Shown piece by piece: positions 1 through 8,254 of a DNA stretch of 64,000 nucleotides. This stretch comes from Wolbachia endosymbiont (group A) of Anomoia purmunda (GTDB taxonomy: Bacteria > Pseudomonadota > Alphaproteobacteria > Rickettsiales > Anaplasmataceae). Under the pieces are notes generated by a model. That model was not told the origin of the DNA, did not search any database, and worked only from the letters and a program-made list of their open reading frames with translations. Positions within the stretch are counted from its first letter, which is position 1. Each line of letters starts with the position of its first letter. Location of the stretch: the NCBI RefSeq assembly GCF_947251545.1, contig NZ_OX366362.1, forward strand, positions 930,001 through 994,000, read 5' to 3'. A program made the translations under genes and the position numbers.

Positions 1-302
1 AGTATTATGTGAACTATACGCTAAATTGTGCGCAATTCTTATATTTCATGGAATAGTTGGTTGTATAAAACTGAAAGAGAATACAGAGCTGAGTTTAACA
101 AAGGCATTCATTGAATTAAAAAGAAGGATTAGGGAGTTGTTTTTAGCGTTAAGCAGTAAAATTAATAATTTGAGAATTTTCCTGAAAAAACTTACCACAG
201 ACTGGTCACAATTTTCTGTGAAAGACAGATATAGAAAAACTAGAGTATCCACCTTAAGTTCATTGAATTTTCTTACCCTTGCTTCTTAACTTGACGCGTA
301 TG
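1..302 (+). mobile_element. IS4-family insertion sequence, right part only (cut by window edge)
   Basis: This is the right-hand end of the same element found complete at 51776-53085 and 62076-63386. It ends in the terminal inverted repeat CTTAACTTGACGCGTATG, and the rest lies off the left edge of the window. The sequence matches the complete copies apart from a rare base change, so it is a recent insertion. Confidence 0.93.
2..289 (+). CDS. IS4-family transposase, C-terminal part (partial)
   Basis: The reading frame is open from base 2 to a TAA at 287-289 and matches the last ~95 residues of the 403-residue transposase at 51861-53072. It begins just after the conserved Y-(2)-R-(3)-E-(6)-K region, so the catalytic residues lie outside the window. 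An apparent internal ATG at 26 is not a real start. The product mobilises the IS. Confidence 0.9.
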   Translation, partial: VLCELYAKLCAILIFHGIVGCIKLKENTELSLTKAFIELKRRIRELFLALSSKINNLRIFLKKLTTDWSQFSVKDRYRKTRVSTLSSLNFLTLAS

Positions 303-470
303 GTAGCGGCGATATGGTGGCTTGCCAAGCTAGATTTACGGGTACACATGCATGATAAATTTATAGAGCAGAACAACGGATTGACTGTTACGGTATATCG
401 CCTGGAAGAACGGGTAAAAAATCTTTCTGAGGAATTGGATGAATTCAAAGCTAACTCGAAGTACAAGTAA
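303..470 (+). pseudogene. 3' remnant of an unrecognised gene, truncated by IS4
   Basis: Directly after the IS end, an open frame runs about 55 codons to a stop at 468-470. It has a short hydrophobic start (VAAIWWLAKLDLRV) and a charged C-terminal stretch that looks like a short coiled coil (VYRLEERVKNLSEELDEF). It has no start codon of its own, because the ATG of the open frame lies inside the IS end. Small proteins of this shape occur beside phage tail genes, but that link is only a guess here. Confidence 0.5.
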
Positions 471-956
471 TTATTTTTCTGCTAATGGTATATAAACCTC
501 AGATTGAGATTGACGATCTTTCCAATTTTCAACGTATTGTTCAACTAATGAAGGGCTTCCTGTTATAACCAGTAGATTCTCAGCATTCTTTTTCTGGGCA
601 GCGTCAGAGAAATTGAACGAACCCGTGATGATTTTTTGATTATCAATGATCATAATTTTGCTATGTGAAATTGCAGGTTTATAGTCTATGTATACCGGTA
701 TCTTTTGATAAAACAATTCATTGATAACACTATACTTTGAGCTAATTTGCGATTCATCAAGAATTACCTTAACATCAACACCTCGTTTTTTTGCCCTGAT
801 CAAAGATTGTGCAATAGGTTTAGAAGTAAAAGAATATGCCTGAACTAACACAGATTTTTTGGAGCTATCTATAGCATTAATTATTTGATTAGTACAATTT
901 TCTCTAGGTGTAAAACAGACTGTAGTTTTTGGACAGCCCTGATAAAAGTGAGCAAG
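471..956 (-). pseudogene. phospholipase D-family protein, 5' frameshifted
   Basis: The conserved part carries an HKD motif (HSKIMIIDNQ..GSFNFS) typical of the Nuc/EndA-like phospholipase D family. These are phosphodiesterases that act on phospholipid or nucleic acid, usually exported. The minus-strand frame is open from 956 but has no ATG. The first plausible start in this frame is a GTG at 851, which would delete the usual mature N-terminus (residues reading CFTPRENC). A hydrophobic leader-like stretch (SYLLVLLTCSLLSG) sits just upstream in the neighbouring frame and hits a stop at the junction. One lost or gained base near 905-915 therefore separated the signal peptide from the enzyme. The 5' end overlaps the start of the divergent patatin gene. 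Confidence 0.7.
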
Positions 957-974
957 TTAATAGAACTAATAAAT

Positions 975-1895
975 ATGACAAAATATATACTTTCAGTAGA
1001 TGGCGGAGGCATAAGGGGCATTATACCAGCTATAATACTAGCAGAAATAGAAAAGAGAGCAAGAAAACCGATCGCTGAAATCTTTGATCTGATGGCAGGT
1101 ACTTCAACCGGTGGGATTGTTGTAGCTGGATTGTGTAAGAAAGATGAACGGCGAAATCCTCAATATTCAGCTAATGATTTAGTTGAGCTTTACCAGGAGT
1201 ATGGAGCATATATTTTCAAGTCTTCGTTTTTTAGGCAATCAATACTATCGTGGTTTAACTGTGCACAATACCCATATGAAAACATTGAATCAGTACTGGA
1301 GAAGTATTTTGGTGACGATATTCTAAAAAACACTTTAAGTAAGGTACTAATTACAAGTTATGATATTCACAATAACTGCCCATTTTTCTTTAAGAGCTGG
1401 AAGAAAGATAAAAATTTTATCAAATTGAAAGATGCACTCAGAGCCACAACAGCAGCCCCAACATACTTTGCACCTAAGTACTTAGAAGTTAGCCAAGAAA
1501 AAAGAGTATTAGTCGATGGAGGGGTATTTGCCAATAACCCAGCGGCTTGTGCATATGCAAATAGTAAAAAACTTTTCCCTAATGAAGAAATAGTGTTGGT
1601 ATCAATTGGCACAGGTCGGCTATCTAATCGAATCAAGTACAGGAAATTAGGAAAAATAGCCTGGATAAAGCCTCTGTTAAATGTGATGTTTGCATCGAGC
1701 CTTGATGTAGTGAATTATCAACTAGGTAATGTAATGGACGACATATACATCAGGATACAATCACAACTGACAATAGCGTCGGCTGAGATGGATAATATTA
1801 CATCAAAAAATATTAAATGTCTACAGCAAGAGGCAAATGCAATGATAGAGGACAACCAGGAAGCAATAGATAGATTCTGCAATATTGAACTATAA
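975..1895 (+). CDS. patatin-like phospholipase
   Basis: This 306-residue protein belongs to the patatin family of acyl hydrolases, which use a Ser-Asp dyad to cleave fatty acids from phospholipids. All key elements are visible: the oxyanion loop GGGIRG near the N-terminus, the nucleophile elbow GTSTGG (G-x-S-x-G), and the catalytic Asp in VDGGVFANNP. I chose the ATG at 975 because the conserved fold begins directly with MTKYILSVDGGG; an in-frame ATG at 885 would add 30 unrelated residues overlapping the PLD gene. A basic membrane protein follows after only 3 bases. Patatins occur in Wolbachia phage WO tail regions and in bacterial anti-phage systems; which role applies here cannot be told from the sequence. 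Confidence 0.9.
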   Translation: MTKYILSVDGGGIRGIIPAIILAEIEKRARKPIAEIFDLMAGTSTGGIVVAGLCKKDERRNPQYSANDLVELYQEYGAYIFKSSFFRQSILSWFNCAQYPYENIESVLEKYFGDDILKNTLSKVLITSYDIHNNCPFFFKSWKKDKNFIKLKDALRATTAAPTYFAPKYLEVSQEKRVLVDGGVFANNPAACAYANSKKLFPNEEIVLVSIGTGRLSNRIKYRKLGKIAWIKPLLNVMFASSLDVVNYQLGNVMDDIYIRIQSQLTIASAEMDNITSKNIKCLQQEANAMIEDNQEAIDRFCNIEL

Positions 1896-1898
1896 ACG

Positions 1899-2510
1899 AT
1901 GCCAAGCAAACTAAAGAAATTATACCACAAAGCAAAGAAAGGTTTAAAAAACATAGTTTCGCCCAAAAAGCATAAAACTGTGACTAAGGGGCAAGAAGCT
2001 AAAATTTCAAACGATAAGCCAAAACCGCCACATGAGCAACCTCTGAAGTTGATGGAGAAGACCTCTAAAGTAGAAAATGTCAAAAAAGGAATAAAAGAAA
2101 AAATAAAAAGCTTCAAAACGAAACCCGTAGAGAAAGAGCTGAAAAGAGGCAACGTGTTCAAAAAAGGCCTCAAAAAGCTAAAAGGGAAAATAAAAAAATT
2201 AAACCCAATAAAGGTTAAGAAAAATAAGATAATCGGGAGCAAGAGACTAGCATTTTTACTAACATCTGCTACAATTGTGGCAATTTTACCAACATTCAGT
2301 TTAGCTCCTCTTCCAGCATTAGCCATAACTTCGGCATGTGTTTTCAGTATTAATTTTATAGCTGTGAAGACGTTAAAGAAATTTATCAAACAACGCAAAT
2401 TAGCGGCAGAATCTAAAGAAGTAGCTGAACCGGAAAAGCCACAAGAAGAAATTCAAGATGTATCGGTCGAATCAATAAAAGAAGAATCTAAGCAAGTTTC
2501 CAGAGAATAG
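1899..2510 (+). CDS. Lys-rich protein with C-terminal membrane segments, patatin partner
   Basis: I do not recognise this 203-residue protein. About the first 115 residues are extremely rich in lysine. They are followed by two adjacent hydrophobic segments (FLLTSATIVAILPTF and ALAITSACVFSINFIAV) and then a charged, Glu-rich tail. The ATG lies 3 bases after the patatin stop, so the two are very likely co-transcribed and translationally coupled. The layout suggests a membrane-anchored protein with a strongly cationic face that could bind nucleic acid or acidic phospholipid, which is inference. No frameshift or IS damage is visible. Confidence 0.7.
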   Translation: MPSKLKKLYHKAKKGLKNIVSPKKHKTVTKGQEAKISNDKPKPPHEQPLKLMEKTSKVENVKKGIKEKIKSFKTKPVEKELKRGNVFKKGLKKLKGKIKKLNPIKVKKNKIIGSKRLAFLLTSATIVAILPTFSLAPLPALAITSACVFSINFIAVKTLKKFIKQRKLAAESKEVAEPEKPQEEIQDVSVESIKEESKQVSRE

Positions 2511-2698
2511 ATTTCTATATTAATAGATATACCTAAATACTTTTATATTTTTGCTTAAATATTATATATTTAATAAAAAACACTAGCAAAGCGGGAATTT
2601 TGTTCGTAAAATAACCCAAAAGTGAGTGCAAGAGTTAATAATTTAAAAACATTTATCGCTGCATACTCTAATACAAACACATTTTTTGTGGAGTTGTT

Positions 2699-3244
2699 AT
2701 GACAATCGAAAAAATTTTACAAAAGGCTGCAAAGGAAATTTATCACCTCAGACATCCTAGTATTCTTTCTTTATTAGTTCGTGCAGCCTTCAAAGAGATT
2801 ATCAATAGTAGATTTGGTACTAAAATTTTACATTTCTCTGCAAAACGCGATCTTTACAACTTATTTCTATTCCTTGTGGAATATGATGCTAACGTTGATG
2901 CCGTAAATAAAAAGGGCAATACAGTATTACACGTTGCCTCTCAATATGAATCCACAGCAATAGCAGAGGTTGCTGTAGTTATGAGCAAAAATGTTAATGC
3001 TCAGAATATCGATGGCGACACTCCTTTGCATTATTCAATAAAGTATAAGCACCTTGATGTTATGCAAAAGTTGTTACAATGCGGTGCAGATATCAATTGC
3101 CAGAATCGTCTCGGTGAATCTCCTCTTCACATGGCTGTAAAATATGCTGACACAGTAACGTTGGGATTGCTGATCAAAGGGGACGCTTTTCTTGAAATTA
3201 AAAATATAGAAGGAAGTACCCCTCTTCACCTTGCAGTTTCATTA
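2699..3244 (+). pseudogene. ankyrin-repeat protein, truncated by IS5 insertion
   Basis: The ATG at 2699 follows a GTGGAG ribosome site. About 180 native residues are left, containing at least four ankyrin repeats (for example NTVLHVASQYES, DTPLHYSIKYKH, ESPLHMAVKYAD, STPLHLAVSL). The IS5 element then inserts at a TA dinucleotide in the middle of a repeat. The last ~20 residues of the open frame come from IS sequence. No matching 3' half appears on the far side of the IS at 4123, so the gene is dead or makes a short repeat-only protein. Ankyrin proteins in Wolbachia are candidate host-interaction proteins. Confidence 0.8.
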
Positions 3245-4121
3245 GACTTCTTTCAAAATTCATGTAGGGAGCTCAAAATTGTGAATTGCAGCAATCAAAT
3301 TAAACCTTAAACCAAAACGTTTTCGTCGGTTTCTATACCTGTCCGAGATGATTTTAAACCTTTTCAATTACGTTTTCAACAATTGCCCTTTGGCTCATAA
3401 GTGCCCTGTTCTCTTTTTTTTGTTCTTTGCTTAACGGATTCTTTTTCGTTTTCCTGTGCGGTAATACAACATTTTTGTGTATCTTCTGCATTCCCCTGTA
3501 GCCGGCATCAGCTAAGATTTTAGTTTGCGGCAATACTGCTACCTTTGATTCTCTAAACATCCGTGTTTTCTACCATTCGAGAAAGATGTGCATATGACTT
3601 TTCTACTCTTCTTCTCTGTTACTATTTGTGTTTTTATAGTATGCCTTTTTTTCTTTCCAGAGTAGAAGGGCTTTTGCTTTTTTTTGGTCTCTCTACTGGC
3701 GTTTCAGTTCCGTCTATTACTAAAACTTCATATTCTACATCACTCTTTAATAGCTCTTTTTTTCCTGGTAATGCAAAATCTGGATGTTTTATTAATATGT
3801 CTTCTACCCATCTTATTATTTTAAAACTGTTACTTTCACTCATGCCATAGCTTTGCCCAATATGAAAATATGTACGATATTCTCTTATATATTCCAGTGC
3901 CATAAGTAGCCTGTCTTCTATGCAAAGTTTACTTTTTCTTCCACTTCTAGCTTTTTTTCTTTTATCCTCCACTTCTAGAATTTCTACCATTCGCTCAAAT
4001 GTTGCTTTTTTTACCCCTGTTAAACGTCGAAACTTTTCTCCTTCTAACTTTTCTATTTCCTTATATTTCATGCTTTCAAATACTTCATCTTACACTCCCT
4101 CTAACAATTTTGAAAGGAGTC
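3245..4121. mobile_element. IS5-family element, copy A (877 bp), transposase on minus strand
   Basis: The ends are the inverted repeats GACTTCTTTCAAAATT and AATTTTGAAAGGAGTC, flanked on both sides by TA (3243-3244 and 4122-4123), which looks like a 2-bp target duplication. It is the same length as copy B at 36650-37526 and has the same defects. It resembles the common Wolbachia IS5-type element ISWpi1, but that name is from recall. Confidence 0.88.
3260..4071 (-). pseudogene. IS5-family transposase, multiply frameshifted
   Basis: The first open frame (4071 down to 3634) gives 145 residues with the N-terminal helix-turn-helix part and a catalytic Asp (VLVIDGTETPV). The next section continues in another frame after a run of eight A residues (in coding orientation), which could be programmed frameshifting as in many IS5 elements. 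Two further breaks are not programmed. One separates the SNGRKH region from FRESKVAVLP; the other follows VENVI, where bases are missing and a premature stop appears. The C-terminal signature ADAGYRGMQ is still readable. The copy is unlikely to make active enzyme. Confidence 0.82.
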
Positions 4122-4122
4122 T

Positions 4123-4310
4123 AGTGTCAGCTACTTGAATGACATCATAGGAGCGCTGGCCTGACAACCGTCATCCCGCTGCTTGTTAGCGGGATCTAGA
4201 GATACCGTAACGGTATGACAAGGGAGAACAGTCAATGGCGTCAACTTAAGAGCCTTCATTAGCAAACCCTCTTATGGATTTTCTGAAAAGTTTTTGAGTG
4301 TATTGTATTT
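4123..4310. repeat. palindromic repeat field between IS5 and the Rpn fragment
   Basis: There is no gene here. It contains a GTGTCAGCTACTTGAATGAC unit and a complete longer palindrome at 4169-4219 (GTCATCCCGCTGC...TAGCGGGATC followed by a second hairpin ending GGTATGAC). At 4233-4318 lies a segment beginning GGCGTCAACTTAAG that recurs inverted at about 30040-30142. The GGCGTCAACTTAAG motif resembles the IS4 terminus and may be an old IS scar. Confidence 0.6.
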
Positions 4311-4577
4311 TTAATTTGTAAGATGACGCACCATCTCGCAAATAAATTGAACACCTGTAGAATCTCTACAGAGTACATCGACAATACTCTCCTTTTTAGC
4401 AGCAATTTCAGGGTTTTGAATGGGACTTAGAAATTTTACATCTTTTATTTCAGCCTCACCAGTGAGACCTAGAATATCATTGAGAAAATGAACAAGAATA
4501 TCTTTATTTTTCTCAGTGCTACAGATACGCCGGAACGCGAAGTCATTTTTTGGATCGAGAAATTTAGAAAAAGCCAT
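4311..4577 (-). pseudogene. Rpn/PD-(D/E)XK nuclease-family transposase fragment
   Basis: Only 88 residues remain. The start MAFSKFLDPKNDFAFRRI and the segment IVDVLCRDSTGVQFICEM match the N-terminus of the Rpn (recombination-promoting nuclease / putative transposase) family, usually ~300 residues with a PD-(D/E)XK fold. The Asp of VDVLC and the region before the usual catalytic E-x-Q are present, but the frame then runs into repeat sequence and stops. Such fragments are common in Wolbachia genomes. Confidence 0.72.
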
Positions 4578-4702
4578 AACAAAAATGCCTGAAAAACGTT
4601 AATAATTATACACTATTATTAATAATTATTCAATCATATTTTTAAGTATTACAATTTTTGAAGCTAATGGATTTAATCGCAAAGCCATAGGATGACAGAA
4701 AT

Positions 4703-5461
4703 TTAATGATCCAGGATATACTCCTTTGTTAAGGGAGATTGAGCATTTTCAAATATTTCTTGAGTGCTTCCAGACTCAACAATTCTGCCATTATGAAAGA
4801 AAATTACACTATCAGATAACTTTTTAGCTTGCTTCATTGAATGAGTTACCATAATTATAGTAAATCTTAATTTCAGCTCTTGTATAAGATTTTCGATTGC
4901 ATTGGTTGCCATTGGATCAAGAGCAGAGCACGGTTCATCCATTAATAAAATAGTTGGCTTCACTGCAATTGCGCGAGCGATGCATAGCCTCTGTTGTTGG
5001 CCACCGGATAAATTAAGTGCGCTATCTTGCAATCTGTCTTTTAATTCTTCCCATAAGCCAACTTTGGTTAAACTACTTTCTACCACTTCATTCAATTTTT
5101 GCTTATTCTTTACCATACCATGCAATTTTGGCCCAGAAGCAACATTATCATATATTGATTTTGGAAAAGGATTTGGCTTTTGAAATACCATACCAACTTT
5201 TGCTCTAAGTAGTACAACATCCATATCGCGTGAATATATATCACCCAGCCCATCGATATCTAATTCACCAACAGTTTTGCAACCTGGTACATAGTCATTC
5301 ATACGATTAAAACAACGCAAAAATGTCGATTTACCGCACCCGGATGGTCCGATAAAAGTAGTAACTTTTTTCTTATAAATATCCAAATTTATATCGAATA
5401 AAACTTGTTTAGAGCCATACCAAAGATTTAGATTTTTAACGGAAGCATATATACCGCTCAT
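4703..5461 (-). CDS. pstB: phosphate ABC transporter ATP-binding protein PstB
   Basis: This 252-residue ABC ATPase powers the PstSCA high-affinity phosphate importer at the inner membrane. The Walker A is GPSGCGKST (residues 38-46), the ABC signature LSGGQQQR and the Walker B ILLMDEP. PstB-typical features include CFNRMND after Walker A and the switch His in VTHSM. The length is normal. Its start overlaps the dapB stop by 4 bases, so it is translated from the same message, an operon mate with no functional link. The other pst genes are not in the window. Confidence 0.94.
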   Translation of the reverse strand: MSGIYASVKNLNLWYGSKQVLFDINLDIYKKKVTTFIGPSGCGKSTFLRCFNRMNDYVPGCKTVGELDIDGLGDIYSRDMDVVLLRAKVGMVFQKPNPFPKSIYDNVASGPKLHGMVKNKQKLNEVVESSLTKVGLWEELKDRLQDSALNLSGGQQQRLCIARAIAVKPTILLMDEPCSALDPMATNAIENLIQELKLRFTIIMVTHSMKQAKKLSDSVIFFHNGRIVESGSTQEIFENAQSPLTKEYILDH

Positions 5462-6243
5462 ATCACATCCTGCATTGAATAGAGCCCCGGAATTTCTCTT
5501 TTATTTTCGTATAGCCATACTGCTGCTTGAACAGCTCCTCTAGCCAATGTTGTGCGATCAATTGCTTTGTGGTTTAGTTCTATCCGTTCATCAGAATTAA
5601 CAAACATCACGCTGTGATCTCCTATTACTCCACCTCCACGAGATACCGCAAAACCTATTTCCCCCTTTTTCCTTATGTTTGAACCACTATGTAAATATTG
5701 ATTGGACTGAAAATCCACTTTTGAAGCGTTAGCAATTGTTTTGCCAAGTTCTATAGCTGTTCCAGATGGTGAATCCTTTTTTAAGTTATGATGCATTTCC
5801 CAAATCTCAACGTCATATTCATTACCTAAAAGCTCAGCAGCTTTTTTTACCAATTTCAGCAACACATTAACCCCAACACTCATATTTGCTGACCATAATA
5901 TTGGAACTTCAGCAGCATACTCTTTTAAATCGACACCTTCTATTCCAGTTGTGCCACTAACCAGCGGTGTTTTAAATTTTACAGCTGCTTTAAGGCAGTC
6001 TAACATACATTCTTTAGTTGTAAAATCTATTACAACGTCGGATAACTCAAATATGCCACTAATAGAACTTGTAACTTTAATTCCTAGATTGGCTATAATT
6101 GGTCCAATATCTGAATCTATGTACTTACTGCCTGAACGGGCAACAGCACCTGCTATTTCCACTTTGGTATTTGTAATTAATTCATTGAGTATTTTCTTGC
6201 CCATTCTGCCTAAGCAGCCTATTACTCCAACTCTGATTTTCAT
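5458..6243 (-). CDS. dapB: 4-hydroxy-tetrahydrodipicolinate reductase
   Basis: This enzyme of the diaminopimelate/lysine pathway reduces the DapA product using NAD(P)H, supplying meso-DAP for peptidoglycan. It has 261 residues, the usual length. The N-terminal dinucleotide-binding loop is VGVIGCLGRMG, the catalytic region is EMHHNLKKDSPSGTA, and the family sequence GTTG is present. It is the first gene of a minus-strand dapB-pstB pair overlapping by 4 bases. DAP synthesis genes are kept in Wolbachia, which needs lipid II for division. Confidence 0.94.
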   Translation of the reverse strand: MKIRVGVIGCLGRMGKKILNELITNTKVEIAGAVARSGSKYIDSDIGPIIANLGIKVTSSISGIFELSDVVIDFTTKECMLDCLKAAVKFKTPLVSGTTGIEGVDLKEYAAEVPILWSANMSVGVNVLLKLVKKAAELLGNEYDVEIWEMHHNLKKDSPSGTAIELGKTIANASKVDFQSNQYLHSGSNIRKKGEIGFAVSRGGGVIGDHSVMFVNSDERIELNHKAIDRTTLARGAVQAAVWLYENKREIPGLYSMQDVI

Positions 6244-6913
6244 AAAGCTTTCTAGCGTTTATTAAGAATATTAGGCCTTTTTTTAAGCTCTGTCACTTCT
6301 GATCTATATTCTATAGCTGTACGAACACTGCAATTTGGGTCTACCAGATCCCAGTGCCTTGACCACAACTATTGCAATATGGTACATAGTGAACGATGTC
6401 ATTCCAGTCTGGAATCTAGCCTTTCTGCAATCTCATCGAAAACGTTGTAACCACTTTCTATGCTAGTTTGCTTGCTTACAAGCAAACTTTTCTGGATCCC
6501 AGTGTCTGGGCACTGGGATGACACCCTGACAACCGTCATCCCGCTACTTGTTAGCGGGATCTATGCTAAGAGATACCGCGAATGAATCGCGGTATGACGT
6601 AGGACTGCTGTCATTCCAGTACCTTTTTTTGTCATCCAAGTAGCGTGACACTGAAATCTAGCCTTTATTATTTGGTTGAAATTAAGTCTTCTGGATCCCA
6701 GTGTCAGCTACTTTCATGACATCATTATAAAGTAAAATGAGATCCCAGTGCCCAGACACTGGGATCCAGGAATTTTATTAAGTTGGTGAGCATAAAAATA
6801 GCTGTTTTACGTTAAAATACAACGTTTTGATGATTATGGAAAGGCTGAATTCCAGTGTCAAGCACTGGAATGACACCATAGGGGCACTGCCGTCATAAAG
6901 GAACCAGTGTCAG
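6244..6913. repeat. intergenic field of palindromic repeats upstream of dapB
   Basis: No gene is visible in 670 bp. The region holds several short palindromes of the CCCAGTG...CACTGGGAT type (about 6512-6530, 6690-6720, 6740-6770, 6845-6905). It also holds one longer palindrome of the second type (6535-6600, GTCATCCCGC...GCGGGATC plus a GATACCGCG...CGCGGTATGACG hairpin) and one copy of the dispersed TGTACGAACACTGCAATTTGG motif at 6318-6340. The dapB promoter must lie close to its start, but I see no convincing hexamers. Confidence 0.75.
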
Positions 6914-7939
6914 CTACTTGAATGACATCACAGGGACGCTTGGATGACACCAGTAGTTAATCTCATGTTGAAAAATCATTTTATGATCTAAATCAGTTTT
7001 TTTACAGGTAACTTCTAAGCTTATCAATTTTTCCAAGATCTTCTTAAGTTCTGAAAGTTGCAAACTTTTCAAATGAGATTTAAAACTCTGCAATTGTTTA
7101 AAAAACAATGGAGGGCTTAGCTGATCAATCGCAGCCTGCTCACTCATTCCACCTTGCACTGACAGCAAAACGGTTTCAAGGCGTAGGAAATAATTTGATA
7201 TAATGCGAATTAGCGCTATCGGTGAAAAATTTTCTTGCGATATCAATGCATCAGAAATTCTAATGAAACGCGACATATCTTTACTTGCTATGGCAGAGCA
7301 TAGATCATCAAGTGTAGCATAGTCGTTGCCGGAAGTTGAAAAGCATAATTCTATATCAGTAAGTTTTAGGTCTTTTCTCTCCCCTAAGTACAAAACTAAC
7401 TTCTCAAGTTCTGAACATATAGGCCGCTTGCTATGATTAAAGTAAGATTGCAAATGGTAGATTATCTCATTTGTGCATTTTATATCATTTTGTTTTAAGT
7501 AACTTGATATAATGTCATAAAGATTGCTGTTGCTGTCCTTATAGGAAGCAATCACACCAAAAATTTTTGAACTCTCCATATAACTTTTAGTCGCAGAATT
7601 ATATGGAAGATCACTTGCTACCATTATTACATAGTGACCACTTGCGTTATAATCCAACACGTTTTTTAACTCTTTGGATATACCTCCACTCACATTTATC
7701 AGCTTAATTAATTTTTTGCTGGTAAACATCGAAATGTTTGCCAATTCAGAAAACAGTAAACCGGGTGACTTATTCACTATTGCAAAATCCATCACCTGAA
7801 CTGAATACTCATCTAAATTAGCAATTATTTCTTGTACATAAAAACCAACCCTACTGTTATCACTTCCATGAATTAACACACCACTTAAAGCATCAGGTTT
7901 CTCTAGGAATTTTTTAACTTTGGATGGTGTGACCCTCAT
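6914..7939 (-). CDS. holA: DNA polymerase III delta subunit
   Basis: HolA is the clamp-loader subunit that opens the beta sliding clamp. The 341-residue protein shows the family start with a GVLIHGSDNSRVGFYVQEI segment, a degenerate AAA-like domain and a helical C-terminus (RIISNYFLRLETVLL). The last ~12 residues (YWCHPSVPVMSF..) are translated repeat: the stop codon comes from the GACATTCAAGTAG side of a palindromic repeat copy. The native C-terminal end has therefore been replaced or extended, probably harmlessly. It is preceded on the same strand by a small ORF at 7966-8130. Confidence 0.85.
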   Translation of the reverse strand: MRVTPSKVKKFLEKPDALSGVLIHGSDNSRVGFYVQEIIANLDEYSVQVMDFAIVNKSPGLLFSELANISMFTSKKLIKLINVSGGISKELKNVLDYNASGHYVIMVASDLPYNSATKSYMESSKIFGVIASYKDSNSNLYDIISSYLKQNDIKCTNEIIYHLQSYFNHSKRPICSELEKLVLYLGERKDLKLTDIELCFSTSGNDYATLDDLCSAIASKDMSRFIRISDALISQENFSPIALIRIISNYFLRLETVLLSVQGGMSEQAAIDQLSPPLFFKQLQSFKSHLKSLQLSELKKILEKLISLEVTCKKTDLDHKMIFQHEINYWCHPSVPVMSFK

Positions 7940-7965
7940 GCTATCTATATGATATCATTCTCATT

Positions 7966-8130
7966 TCACTGTACATGAGTATCCAAAGACTCCGAGCTTT
8001 CTTGTACAATATTATGCGCATCATCTGCCACATCATCTGACGCATCCTTCCTCCAAAAAGAAGCACACTTATTGTAAAAATTTTTCATAGGTTGTACTAT
8101 ATATTTAGAAAAAAATCCTTCTTCGCTCAT
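7966..8130 (-). CDS. small conserved-looking protein, 54 residues
   Basis: An ATG at 8130 follows a good GGAG ribosome site and opens 54 codons (MSEEGFFSKYIVQPMKNFYN... ending ESLDTHVQ). The product is amphipathic at the N-terminus and acidic at the C-terminus. It lies 26 bp before holA on the same strand and could be co-transcribed. I do not recognise the family; the RBS and codon use make it plausible. Confidence 0.5.
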   Translation of the reverse strand: MSEEGFFSKYIVQPMKNFYNKCASFWRKDASDDVADDAHNIVQESSESLDTHVQ

Positions 8131-8254
8131 ATTGCTTACTCCATAAAACTAACATCTTATCATTAGCACATAAACAATAATATAGCAAATTGTGCTAAGA
8201 TAGTGATGTTTTATAATGAGTATATTACAAAATTATTAACATTCGAGACTAAAA

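Noticed and set aside
885..974. Longer patatin start at the ATG at 885
   Set aside because: The 30 extra residues are unlike the family, which begins a few residues before GGGIRG, and the region is antisense to the PLD gene.
6244..6913. Could the repeated palindromes be a CRISPR array?
   Set aside because: Units are irregularly spaced, inverted as well as direct, vary in sequence, lie throughout the window and inside genes, and no cas genes are present.
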